DNA of 64,000 nucleotides from positions 1-64,000 of the forward strand of contig SFBI01000013.1 in assembly GCA_007095845.1 (NCBI GenBank), written 5' to 3'. Source of the DNA: Microcystis aeruginosa Ma_MB_S_20031200_S102. Lineage in GTDB: Bacteria; Cyanobacteriota; Cyanobacteriia; Cyanobacteriales; Microcystaceae. The position numbers and the translations under genes were made by a program. Below are positions 56,265 through 64,000 of this stretch, piece by piece (the stretch's first letter is position 1; the number at the start of each line of letters is the position of its first letter). The notes below the pieces were generated by a model, which did no database searches, had not been told where the DNA came from, and saw only the letters and a program-made list of their open reading frames with translations.

Positions 56265-57629
56265 ATGCTTTCTTTCTTACCCACTATTCTTTTAGCTCAG
56301 TCCGCCTCGGTTCTGCCCCAGATAGAGAGGAAATTCATCACCCAATATCAGGAAGTGCGTCAGTTGCCCGGTCAACTGAATGACGTTCTAGTTTTTAATA
56401 GCAATAGTCCCGAAATCGTAGAAAAAGAAGGAATTCTCCTTTCTACTTTCCCCGGTAAAGGAAAACGTTATCCCATAGCCCATCTCAATCACCCCCTACA
56501 AGGACGTTTTGACGTTTTCACCCACCACATCGCCCGTCAAACCGATCCCATTCGCGATCTACACCAAGGACTGATCGTTACTAATCCCACCTCCAAAAAC
56601 CTCGTTATCCGCATCCTGCAAGGAGTCAGTTACGTCACCTCGGCCGATGCTCCTTTTGTCGATTTACCCTCTCTGGTGGAAGATCCCAATGGCCAGGTTT
56701 TTTCTGGTCCTGGTTCCCGTTTAGCCGGCGATATCATTCGTCGTCGCCATGATAGCCAATTTCCCACCCAGATCGTCATTCCCCCCGGCGAAAGTCGGAT
56801 GCTCTTCGATCTAGTTATCCCCAGAAGCAGCGCTCGCTCGACTCTGCTGCGTCTCTACAGCGATGGCCCTATCTATATGGCTAATTTAGCCCTCTACGAA
56901 GTTCCCCAAAAAGTCAAAATCGAAGATCGGGAAATAGAAAACTTTCGTCCCCCTACCCTAGAGGAATGGCGTACCCTATTAGTTAGAGGTGATTTAGCCG
57001 CTCCTCGCGATTTTCCCCCCACTCCCCCTGATCAGTGGTCTCCCGGAAGAAGAAATTTTTATGGTCGCGTCGCCGGAATTTCTGTCGGTTCGGAATGGGC
57101 AACCCGCATTGTCGATCCCAAAGGGGGAATTAATCTCACCACTCCTCAACCCGGTCAAGCTTTTGCCTATCCTTTAAGTACGGTGACAGCAGCTACTTTC
57201 GGAACCAGACAAATTCAAAGCGCCCCCATGTTAGTGCGTTATCCCGATACGGCTTTTAAAGCTCACGGTAACTACGGTGTTCACTACTATCTGACTTTAC
57301 CTCTATATAACAACACTAGCAAAACCCAAGTGGTGGCTTTGAGCATTCAAACCCCAATTAAAGAAGATAATTATCTCGATCGCTTGCTATTTGTTGAACC
57401 CGTCCAAGGACCGGTATTTTTCCGGGGTGCAGTGCGCGTTACCTATCGTAACGCAATGGGACGCACCGAGGAACGTTTTTTCCATCTCGTTCAACGGGAA
57501 GGACAACAGGGAGAAGCTTTAGTACAGATAGAACTTCCCCCCGGTGCCCGACGCGACGTTAACCTCGATTTTCTCTATCCCCCCGATGCCACCCCCCCCC
57601 AAGTTTTGAGCGTTAAAACGTTGGAATAG
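56265..57629 (+). CDS. DUF3370 secreted protein
   Basis: A 454-residue protein with an N-terminal signal peptide (about 1-12, LPTILLAQSA) and the DUF3370 sequence pattern, a cyanobacterial family of predicted periplasmic or surface proteins. The mature part is beta-rich, with repeats of PxG and several conserved Tyr/Arg blocks such as MLVRYPDTAFKAHGNYGVHY. No catalytic motif. Preceded by a 247-bp gap with a weak hairpin around 56072. Confidence 0.82.
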   Translation: MLSFLPTILLAQSASVLPQIERKFITQYQEVRQLPGQLNDVLVFNSNSPEIVEKEGILLSTFPGKGKRYPIAHLNHPLQGRFDVFTHHIARQTDPIRDLHQGLIVTNPTSKNLVIRILQGVSYVTSADAPFVDLPSLVEDPNGQVFSGPGSRLAGDIIRRRHDSQFPTQIVIPPGESRMLFDLVIPRSSARSTLLRLYSDGPIYMANLALYEVPQKVKIEDREIENFRPPTLEEWRTLLVRGDLAAPRDFPPTPPDQWSPGRRNFYGRVAGISVGSEWATRIVDPKGGINLTTPQPGQAFAYPLSTVTAATFGTRQIQSAPMLVRYPDTAFKAHGNYGVHYYLTLPLYNNTSKTQVVALSIQTPIKEDNYLDRLLFVEPVQGPVFFRGAVRVTYRNAMGRTEERFFHLVQREGQQGEALVQIELPPGARRDVNLDFLYPPDATPPQVLSVKTLE

Positions 57630-57703
57630 ATAGTTTTTCTCGAAAAGTTAACGGCTGATTGTCGGAAGGAACAACTAAGATACACTGATATTAATCTCTC
57701 TCT

Positions 57704-58606
57704 GTGAATCAGCCGATGAATATTAGCAAAACTTGCTTTATTTTCTGCTTATTATCTCAATTTTTGGGCAGTGCTGCGACAAGTGTAGCCGTCACTAAAC
57801 TCGATTTTGATACCGGTCAACCCCTAAGAAATCAAGTGATTAAATCGGGTAAAATTAAGGTACAAGTTAGCTATCAACCCATCGACCTAAACGAGAAAAT
57901 TGATGACAATTCTGATATTAATAATGTTTCTTATCAAATCTTTTATAACGAGCAACTTTATCAGCAAAATAGTGAATATAGTGCCTTTGGTTCTGGCTAT
58001 GTGGAATTAAGAGATTTAGATAATAATGGCATCGATGAGATTATTGTCTCCACCTATAGCGGCGGCGCTCACTGTTGCACATCTTTGGTAATTTATACTT
58101 GGCAAAAAGATAAATTTCTTAGAGAAGAAACGGGGTTTTTAGATGGTAGTGGTGGTTCCTTTGAAGATTTAGATGGAGATAATAGTTATGAATTTATCAC
58201 CGTTGATAACGCTTTTTTATATGCTTTTAGTTCCTACGCCGCCTCTTTTCCTCCCTCCAAAATTTATACTTTTCAACAGGGTAAATTAGCAGATGTCACC
58301 AGAAAATATCCCCAAGAATTAAGGAAAACTTTAGCAGCAATGTTGAAAGCCTTTCAGTTAGCTAAAAAAGAAAAGTCCGAAGTTAATGGCATTTTGGCGG
58401 GTTATGTGGCACAGAAAATTCTCCTAGGAGAATACGAAGAAGCTTGGCAATTTCTTCTCGCTAATTACGATAAAAACTCTGATTGGGGTCTCGATATCCA
58501 TGGCGAAAATACAGTGATCGGAAAATATCCAGACTTTCCCACTGCTCTGAGCGCTTTTCTCCTGAAAAATGGCTATTTATCTGAAAATAAAAACAACAAA
58601 AAATAG
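57704..58606 (+). CDS. Secreted protein with calcium-binding-like repeats
   Basis: A 300-residue protein. The signal peptide (about 5-27) is preceded by MNQPMNISKT. The body has aspartate-rich loops (LRDLDNNGIDEIIVSTYSGG, FEDLDGDNSYEFITVDN) like those of FG-GAP/VCBS or calcium-binding repeats. Two further paired Cys (HCC) lie in the first repeat. The C-terminal third is helical. It sits 18 bp before the glycoside hydrolase-like gene and probably forms an operon with it. Confidence 0.75.
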   Translation: MNQPMNISKTCFIFCLLSQFLGSAATSVAVTKLDFDTGQPLRNQVIKSGKIKVQVSYQPIDLNEKIDDNSDINNVSYQIFYNEQLYQQNSEYSAFGSGYVELRDLDNNGIDEIIVSTYSGGAHCCTSLVIYTWQKDKFLREETGFLDGSGGSFEDLDGDNSYEFITVDNAFLYAFSSYAASFPPSKIYTFQQGKLADVTRKYPQELRKTLAAMLKAFQLAKKEKSEVNGILAGYVAQKILLGEYEEAWQFLLANYDKNSDWGLDIHGENTVIGKYPDFPTALSAFLLKNGYLSENKNNKK

Positions 58607-58624
58607 CAAACGCTGTGAACAACT

Positions 58625-60073
58625 ATGTTAAAGAAAGTTAATTATCTGCGATCACTATTTTGTTTTCTTGCTACAATCCTCTGGATTAGTCCTCTAGGGA
58701 TTAACTCTAGTCTCGCTATCAATGATAATTGTCAACTGTCCGAATCAGAAATCCAACAACAAGAAAATCTGCGTCAAACCTCGCCCCAAGAATATAACAT
58801 TTTAGTACAGAAATATGCTGAACAATTGCGCTTTTGTCGGTCTCGACACTGGTTACAGGAACAAGCGATCTGGTTACGTCTCTACTCCTGTGATACCCGT
58901 CCCGGATCGATGGAAAGTATCCTCGATCGCATCGTGGCCAAAGGTTATAATACGGTTTATCTGGAAGTTTTTGCCGATGGTCAAGTCCTATTACCTCCTA
59001 ACAATAACCCCACTGTTTGGGATAGCGTCATTAAAAATCCCAGTGCTGGAAATGTGGATTTATTAGCACAGGCGATCGAACAGGGACATAAACGCGGTTT
59101 AAAGGTTTATGCTTGGTTATTTAGCCTCAATTTTGGCTATGCCTATAGCTTAAAACCCGATCGACAGGAGGTGTTAGCACGCAATGGTAAAGGACAAGAT
59201 AGCACCTCTTTTGTCGATGATCGATCCCAAACTTTTGTCGATCCCTACAGCAATCAAGCGCGACAGGATTATTTAATTCTCCTAGAAGCCATTTTACAAC
59301 GTCGTCCCGATGGAGTTTTATTTGATTATATTCGCTATCCCAGAGGAACAGGAGTCGATTCCGTTGCTGATGATGTCAAAGATTTATGGATTTTTAGTCC
59401 AGCATCCCGACAAGCTTTAATTAATCGAGGATTGAATAATAAGGGCAAATTTTTAATCGATCGCTATCTGACTCGTGGCCAAATTTCCCCCGATGATATC
59501 GTCGAAGCTGATCGCCTTTATCCCCAAGAAACCGCCCCTCTTTGGCAAGGAAGAATACCTTTAGAAGAGGAGATGAAACAATCAGTTAAAAGTCGTTTTG
59601 ATCGCCTCAAATTAGAACTTTGGTTCCTAGCGGTTGCCCATGCTGCCCAGGGTGTCATTGATTATATTAGTTATTTTTCTGCCCTGGTGGAACGTCAGGG
59701 AATTCCCGCCGGAGCAGTGTTTTTTCCCGATGGGAATCGTCTTGTGGGTAATCAAGGTTTTGATTCCCGTTTACAAGCTTGGGATAGTTTTCCCGCTTCC
59801 CTAGAATGGCATCCCATGTCCTACGCTAATTGTAACGATACTACCTGTGTAGTTAATCAGATCAAAAGAGTAGTGGAAAGCAGGGAAAATAAAAATCGTC
59901 TTATCCCAGCTTTAGCAGGTTTATGGGGACAAACCTATAACAATCGTCCCTCCTTAGAAGTGCAAATGGAAGCGATTCGCATCGCTTTTCCCACCATAGA
60001 TAGTATCAGTCATTTTGCTTTTTCCTGGCAAGAACCACAATTCGATCGAGCCAGAAGATTTTGTCATAAGTAA
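58625..60073 (+). CDS. Family 10-like glycosyl hydrolase (GHL10 type)
   Basis: A 482-residue secreted protein with a signal peptide (about 10-31). The catalytic core is a TIM-barrel: AIWLRLYSCDTRPGSMESIL, VYLEVFADGQVL, LKVYAWLFSLNFGY and VLFDYIRYPRG are strand ends of the family of GHL10 (DUF187) proteins, where Asp/Glu in the DYIRYP loop is expected to be catalytic. Substrate unknown; cell-wall or surface polysaccharide is likely. Tail to tail with the BY-kinase gene, 6 bp apart. Confidence 0.85.
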   Translation: MLKKVNYLRSLFCFLATILWISPLGINSSLAINDNCQLSESEIQQQENLRQTSPQEYNILVQKYAEQLRFCRSRHWLQEQAIWLRLYSCDTRPGSMESILDRIVAKGYNTVYLEVFADGQVLLPPNNNPTVWDSVIKNPSAGNVDLLAQAIEQGHKRGLKVYAWLFSLNFGYAYSLKPDRQEVLARNGKGQDSTSFVDDRSQTFVDPYSNQARQDYLILLEAILQRRPDGVLFDYIRYPRGTGVDSVADDVKDLWIFSPASRQALINRGLNNKGKFLIDRYLTRGQISPDDIVEADRLYPQETAPLWQGRIPLEEEMKQSVKSRFDRLKLELWFLAVAHAAQGVIDYISYFSALVERQGIPAGAVFFPDGNRLVGNQGFDSRLQAWDSFPASLEWHPMSYANCNDTTCVVNQIKRVVESRENKNRLIPALAGLWGQTYNNRPSLEVQMEAIRIAFPTIDSISHFAFSWQEPQFDRARRFCHK

Positions 60074-60079
60074 GCCCAT

Positions 60080-62284
60080 TTACACCTCCACTTTCACCTC
60101 CTCTGTCTCTGTTTGTTCCTGTAGTGGGGTAACTATTAAAGGGGGCAGTCCTGGTTCGGCGGTGTTGAGAGTTGGTGTAATATCGACGTAGTTAATCACC
60201 GCCCCTAAAATTTTCACTTCCGCTTCCATTAACTGGTCAGTTGCTTCACTCAAGAGACTAGAACGAGTTATAGCTGGACGAGTTACCAGAATAATCCCGT
60301 CTGCTAGTTCTTCTAAGAGCAGTGCATCATTACAACTAGACAGAGAAGGAGTATCGATAATTACTAGATCGAAACGGCCGCGAGAATCTTTGAGAGTTAA
60401 TTGTAATTCGCTTGATTCAATGATAGCCGCCGCTTGTTTTTGCGGACCGGGACTAGGAAGAATGGAAAGGTTTTCAATATCTGGGGCCAGCCGGATCGAT
60501 TTACTTTTCGCCCCGTAGTAAAGTAGGGGTTCTGAGAGAGAATTGGGATCAGGCTCGACTCCGATTTCTTCGGCCTTAGAAATACTTCTCAAATCTCCTT
60601 CTACTAATAGAGTCCGTCGGCCCGCTAAAGCCGCAGCGATCGCCAAATTGTAGGCAGTGGCGGTTTTTCCCTCTCCACCAGTAATACTGGTGACAATAAC
60701 CACTTTCACCGTTTCGCCGCCGCCCACAAGTCGCAGGGTACTGCGTAAACGTTCGTAGTAGGGGAGATAATTGGCGTTAGCATCAGCGAGAATCGGATCG
60801 ATTTCCTCGCCATCTAAATTGCGGACAATGGGCAATTGTCCCAAGAGAAGGATATCCCGACTGACCAAAGCTTCCCGCAATTCTTGGGGACTGTGCAGTC
60901 GATCATCAATCACTGCCAATAGGAGAATCGTACCCAATCCAGCTAAAGTTCCCAAACCAGCACCTGCCAAGAGAATCAAGGTACGATTCTTGCGGTTAAA
61001 CACCTGTTCGATCTGTTGAGCAACCGGCGGTTGGGCAACGGTGAGACTACCCACGGTTTCCGCTTCTGCAGCCTGAGCATCCACCAGAGCATTGAGAATA
61101 TTCTCGTAGATGCCCCGTTGAAAGGCGACAGCTTGGGTTAAACGAGCTTGCTGTAGCTGTTTATCGGGGAATTTCTCGTATTGGGCGCGTAGTTGCTGTT
61201 CCTGACTTACTAAGGATTCTAATTGTTTCATTAAACCCTCGCGCTGGGTTTGCAGGGCGACTAATTGAGCTGCCAGTTGTTGACGGGTGGCATCGAGATT
61301 ACTTTGCTGACGGATGCGACTGCTGGGAAGATCGGTCAGGATGCCATCTTTTCCGATCACCTCAGCCGCTCTTTTTTGCAAGAGAGATTCGTTAACTTGC
61401 TGTTCTTTGCGTAATTTAACGACGGTGGGATGTTCGGGACGTAAATCCTTCTGTAGTCGCTCCAATTGGGTTTCCGTGCCCAAGATCTGCGCCCGGATAC
61501 TGGCAATAATCGGGTCAGCACTAAGGGCTGAGGAGGTGTAGGCTTGATCGGGGGTTAAATCGAGTTGTTTACTCAGGCTATCAATTTGTCCTTGAATGCC
61601 TTGCAGCTCCAGGCGAATTTCTCGCTGTTGCTGTTGACTGCTGGTGATGGCGGCGAATAAACTCCCGTCTTGAATCGCCAATAAATCTGAACCCTGGGTA
61701 CTAATGTAGCGATAAAATTTTTCTTCGGCTCTGGTTAAATCTTTTTGGACTTCGTTAAGTCGAACACTGAGAGCTTCTATGCGGGCGCGTAACTGGGAAG
61801 TATTAAGCCAGCGACTGTATTCCACCATTTCCTTCATCAAGGTTTCGAGAATTAACTCTGCCTTGGCCTGGGAGTCGGCTGTTAACTCTAAAAGTACCTC
61901 TTGGGGTTGGTTGCTATTATTTTTTTGTCCCTCTACTTCTCCGGGGAAGGTGATTTTTAAATCCCGATCGCGAATTTTAACCATCTGTCCTGGATTAAAT
62001 TGCAGTTTTTGGGCTGTATTGACCAATACCCGGGTGGAGAGCAGTAAATCGCGGTCAATAGCCCGCCCTTGTTCTTGCAGTTGGGTTCCTGTGCTGGTAA
62101 AAGCTGGCGGCGGCACCCGGTAGGCTAATTGTCCCACTGCCCGATAAAAGCTGGGGGGTTTCTCAGGATCGGGTAGGAGCGCAAAGATCACAGAACCGCC
62201 CAAACAGACGAAGAAGACGAATGTTCCCACAAATTTGTTCTGATCTAGCGAGATGAAAAATCGTTTAACAATTGGTAGAGCCAT
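60080..62284 (-). CDS. Exopolysaccharide BY-kinase (Wzc/polymerisation-chain length type)
   Basis: A 734-residue polysaccharide co-polymerase fused to a tyrosine kinase: TM1 about 18-36, a periplasmic Wzz domain with long coiled coils (about 160-410), TM2 about 437-457, and a C-terminal P-loop domain with Walker A TSITGGEGKTATA (about 530-542), Walker A' LLVEGDLR (about 557-564) and Walker B LVIIDTPS (about 640-647). The C-terminus ends QEQTETEEVKVEV with no Tyr cluster, so the usual autophosphorylated tail is missing. Probably controls chain length together with the Wza-like protein encoded just upstream, 109 bp away. Confidence 0.9.
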   Translation of the reverse strand: MALPIVKRFFISLDQNKFVGTFVFFVCLGGSVIFALLPDPEKPPSFYRAVGQLAYRVPPPAFTSTGTQLQEQGRAIDRDLLLSTRVLVNTAQKLQFNPGQMVKIRDRDLKITFPGEVEGQKNNSNQPQEVLLELTADSQAKAELILETLMKEMVEYSRWLNTSQLRARIEALSVRLNEVQKDLTRAEEKFYRYISTQGSDLLAIQDGSLFAAITSSQQQQREIRLELQGIQGQIDSLSKQLDLTPDQAYTSSALSADPIIASIRAQILGTETQLERLQKDLRPEHPTVVKLRKEQQVNESLLQKRAAEVIGKDGILTDLPSSRIRQQSNLDATRQQLAAQLVALQTQREGLMKQLESLVSQEQQLRAQYEKFPDKQLQQARLTQAVAFQRGIYENILNALVDAQAAEAETVGSLTVAQPPVAQQIEQVFNRKNRTLILLAGAGLGTLAGLGTILLLAVIDDRLHSPQELREALVSRDILLLGQLPIVRNLDGEEIDPILADANANYLPYYERLRSTLRLVGGGETVKVVIVTSITGGEGKTATAYNLAIAAALAGRRTLLVEGDLRSISKAEEIGVEPDPNSLSEPLLYYGAKSKSIRLAPDIENLSILPSPGPQKQAAAIIESSELQLTLKDSRGRFDLVIIDTPSLSSCNDALLLEELADGIILVTRPAITRSSLLSEATDQLMEAEVKILGAVINYVDITPTLNTAEPGLPPLIVTPLQEQTETEEVKVEV

Positions 62285-62392
62285 AGCTTTTTAATATATT
62301 CCCAGATTTTTTACATTTTAGCGGTCAAGAGTGATTCTCGCCCTTGAAATCCTAGCTTAGGAAGTGGTGTTAAGGAGCGAGTTGCCTGTGAA

Positions 62393-63619
62393 TTATTGGA
62401 AGTTATCGAATTGATTGCTAATGTCGAGGATTGTATTGGTAAAACTGGTAATATCCCGGATAGGTTGGGTAATAATATTAAAAGCGGCGAAAATTTTCCC
62501 TAATAGGGTGCGAGTGACGATAATCACGTCCTGATCTTCTAAGGGAACATTTTGGGATATATCTCCCCTAACTGCCGCTATCGGACTCAAAGTTTGACTA
62601 ACAATTCCCCCTTTGGCACTGTCAAAACGTAGTAGGGACACTTCATTGACATTAATCCGCAGGCGATCGGAAACTGGCAAGCTAGCCACCACATCGAGGA
62701 AGGTACTGCCATTAGGAATTGAAACATTTCTTAGGGCAATTCCCGAAGGAACTAGGGGAGCTAAAACCCTAATGGTGATATTCTGCTGAGTGAGGGTGGT
62801 TCTAGCCACCAGTGTGCGATTATATCCCGTGTCTTGGCCTACTTCCAACTTGGAAACAATCACAGCATCGCCCCCTTGCAGACGCAGATCTGGCAGGCGG
62901 TCTCCCTTGATCAAGGGAGTATAAAGGTCAAGTTTTTCCTCCAATACTGTACCATCGAATAAAACCCGACGGACAACGATCGAACGCAGATCGGCTCTGG
63001 AAGTGCCACCCCCTGCTGCTAAAAGTACCTGCGCTAGGGAAGTATTGGGAGCAATACTATAAAACCCCGGTCGCTGTACCTCTCCCATAATGGTTAACTG
63101 GACGGGACGAGCGCTAGTTAAAACAGCAATGACTTCCGGTTTCTCCCGCAGATATTTTCGACCCAATTCGAGGCTAATTTTAGTTTGTACTTCGTCTAAA
63201 GTCAAGCCGATCACTGGAATACGGCCTAAAATCGGCACTAGAAAATTACCATCTGGGTCCACCGGCCCTGCGGAATTAAATTCGGGAAAATCAGGAACCG
63301 AGACAGTAATTTGATCGCCTATATCGAGTCGATAGGTCTGAATTTGTCGGGATTGGCGATTATTGGGAGAGTAAACTGGTGGACTGTAGCCCGCGGGGGG
63401 AATTGTGTTTTCGGGAAAGGTGGGATTAGGGGGTTGGGGAGGCAAAAATTCTAACCCGGCTCCGGGTTGAGTCTGGGGTATGGACAAAGGACCCTGAGCT
63501 TTGAGTCTCTCGGAGGGAATTACCCATAAGAACCCTGTCAGACTCAACCCGGATAAGGTCATGGCCCCAGTTCTGAATAAACTAACTGGCAAAAACTTGT
63601 TGAGCATTGGTGGAATCAT
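62393..63619 (-). CDS. Polysaccharide export outer-membrane protein (Wza-like, SLBB)
   Basis: A 408-residue protein. The N-terminal segment (about 18-40) is a signal peptide or anchor, followed by a Pro-rich linker (about 50-90) and a polysaccharide-export (poly_export) domain (about 95-185: YRLDIGDQITVSVPDFPEF, VDPDGNFLVPILGRIPVIGL). Two or three SLBB beta-grasp domains follow (VQLTIMGEVQRPGFYSI is the first, about 192-208). It lies upstream of the BY-kinase on the same strand and is its usual partner in a Wza-Wzc capsule export system. Confidence 0.9.
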   Translation of the reverse strand: MIPPMLNKFLPVSLFRTGAMTLSGLSLTGFLWVIPSERLKAQGPLSIPQTQPGAGLEFLPPQPPNPTFPENTIPPAGYSPPVYSPNNRQSRQIQTYRLDIGDQITVSVPDFPEFNSAGPVDPDGNFLVPILGRIPVIGLTLDEVQTKISLELGRKYLREKPEVIAVLTSARPVQLTIMGEVQRPGFYSIAPNTSLAQVLLAAGGGTSRADLRSIVVRRVLFDGTVLEEKLDLYTPLIKGDRLPDLRLQGGDAVIVSKLEVGQDTGYNRTLVARTTLTQQNITIRVLAPLVPSGIALRNVSIPNGSTFLDVVASLPVSDRLRINVNEVSLLRFDSAKGGIVSQTLSPIAAVRGDISQNVPLEDQDVIIVTRTLLGKIFAAFNIITQPIRDITSFTNTILDISNQFDNFQ

Positions 63620-63729
63620 ACAGATGTATCAATTTATTTTCTGAGAGTTATCTAGTGGGAGAGGAACAAAGAAGCTATTAAGAACTAGAAAAGTGCCTTG
63701 AGCTAGTCTTTTTTTAATAGGTGGAAAAA

Positions 63730-64000
63730 CTATTTTTCTTTTTTGGTCTCAGGCACAGAAGTTAATTGACTTAAGACATTTTTTTCTAAGTAACTTTGAA
63801 CTTCTCCAGCGAGATTGAGAGCAAAGGGAGTGAGAGTTTGCAGTTCTTTTGTTGGATCCAGGGGAATCAGCAAGGAAACGGCTATCCAAGGTACTCTCTG
63901 TCTTTTTAATTGCGCCCATTGGTCAAGCCAATACCACACCGAGGGATCGTAATGACCACCACCTAGCCAAGCATACCACTGCACTACGGCAAAAGTGCTT
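63730..64000 (-). CDS. 5'-truncated unidentified protein (runs off right edge)
   Basis: The minus-strand frame stays open through the right edge of the window, with no stop upstream of a possible GTG at 63984 (STFAVV precedes it). The visible 90 residues are Trp/Tyr-rich (QWYAWLGGGHYDPSVWYWLD) and end in a Lys/Glu tail. No family is recognised. It lies upstream of the Wza-like gene on the same strand, 110 bp away, and may belong to the same polysaccharide unit. Confidence 0.6.
   Translation of the reverse strand, partial: STFAVVQWYAWLGGGHYDPSVWYWLDQWAQLKRQRVPWIAVSLLIPLDPTKELQTLTPFALNLAGEVQSYLEKNVLSQLTSVPETKKEK

Overview
The window comes from a unicellular cyanobacterium and most resembles Microcystis. 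Evidence: a split RNA polymerase subunit (RpoC1, cyanobacterial gamma), a geranylgeranyl reductase for chlorophyll (ChlP), a ctaA/ctaB/ctaCDE respiratory cluster, many HIP1-type octamers (GCGATCGC), YlqD and DUF3370 proteins, heptanucleotide repeats of the TGATAAC type in many gaps, and a dense load of MITEs, Uma2 genes and gene fragments. The genus call is inference from gene content and repeats; I could not run a database search.

Layout. 0-8.2 kb: housekeeping genes (pgeF, fmt, a CNB-domain protein, tlyA, ileS) with a Uma2 gene and a Uma2 remnant between them. 8.2-9.9 kb: a two-gene DUF262 + HEPN nuclease unit that looks like a defence or toxin-type module. 9.9-17.2 kb: core genes (ridA, rpoC1 standing alone, a WD40 membrane protein, a B12-type radical SAM protein, chlP). 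17.3-19.3 kb: a convergent TcmP / three-Cys-motif (DUF5131, phage Gp37/Gp68) pair. 19.5-23.6 kb: surface-glycan type genes (glycosyltransferase-like, sulfotransferase, an Npun_R2821-like gene interrupted by a 145-bp MITE), a TnpB remnant and a heptamer array. 23.6-31.4 kb: core genes (conserved membrane protein, tRNA-Glu, orphan histidine kinase, def, dnaA, ctaB, ctaA). 31.6-35.1 kb: ctaC-ctaD-ctaE for an aa3-type oxidase that carries the A2-type YSHP motif. 35.4-37.5 kb: an acyl-CoA dehydrogenase/acyl carrier protein operon. 37.8-41.3 kb: a WG-repeat protein, an FkbM methyltransferase and a 1.1-kb graveyard holding PIN-toxin and Uma2 fragments.

41.2-51.8 kb is the most unusual part. A tight four-gene minus-strand operon encodes a 4-TM protein, a tubulin/FtsZ-like GTPase, a 1086-residue protein with an actin/Hsp70-type ATPase fold, and a 715-residue coiled-coil lipoprotein with a second membrane span. 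A divergent gene encodes a vWA-like lipoprotein. The module is bounded on the left by a truncated vWA gene and on the right by a truncated OmpA-like gene. A tubulin-like and an actin-like NTPase in one operon with envelope proteins suggests an envelope-anchored cytoskeletal or surveillance machine; this is my leading candidate for an undescribed system.

51.8-64 kb: an orphan antitoxin-like gene, two tandem near-identical Uma2 genes, an acyl-ACP/acyl-CoA synthetase, YlqD and DUF3370 proteins, two secreted proteins, and a convergent exopolysaccharide unit (BY-kinase/Wzc-like and Wza-like export protein) running off the right edge.
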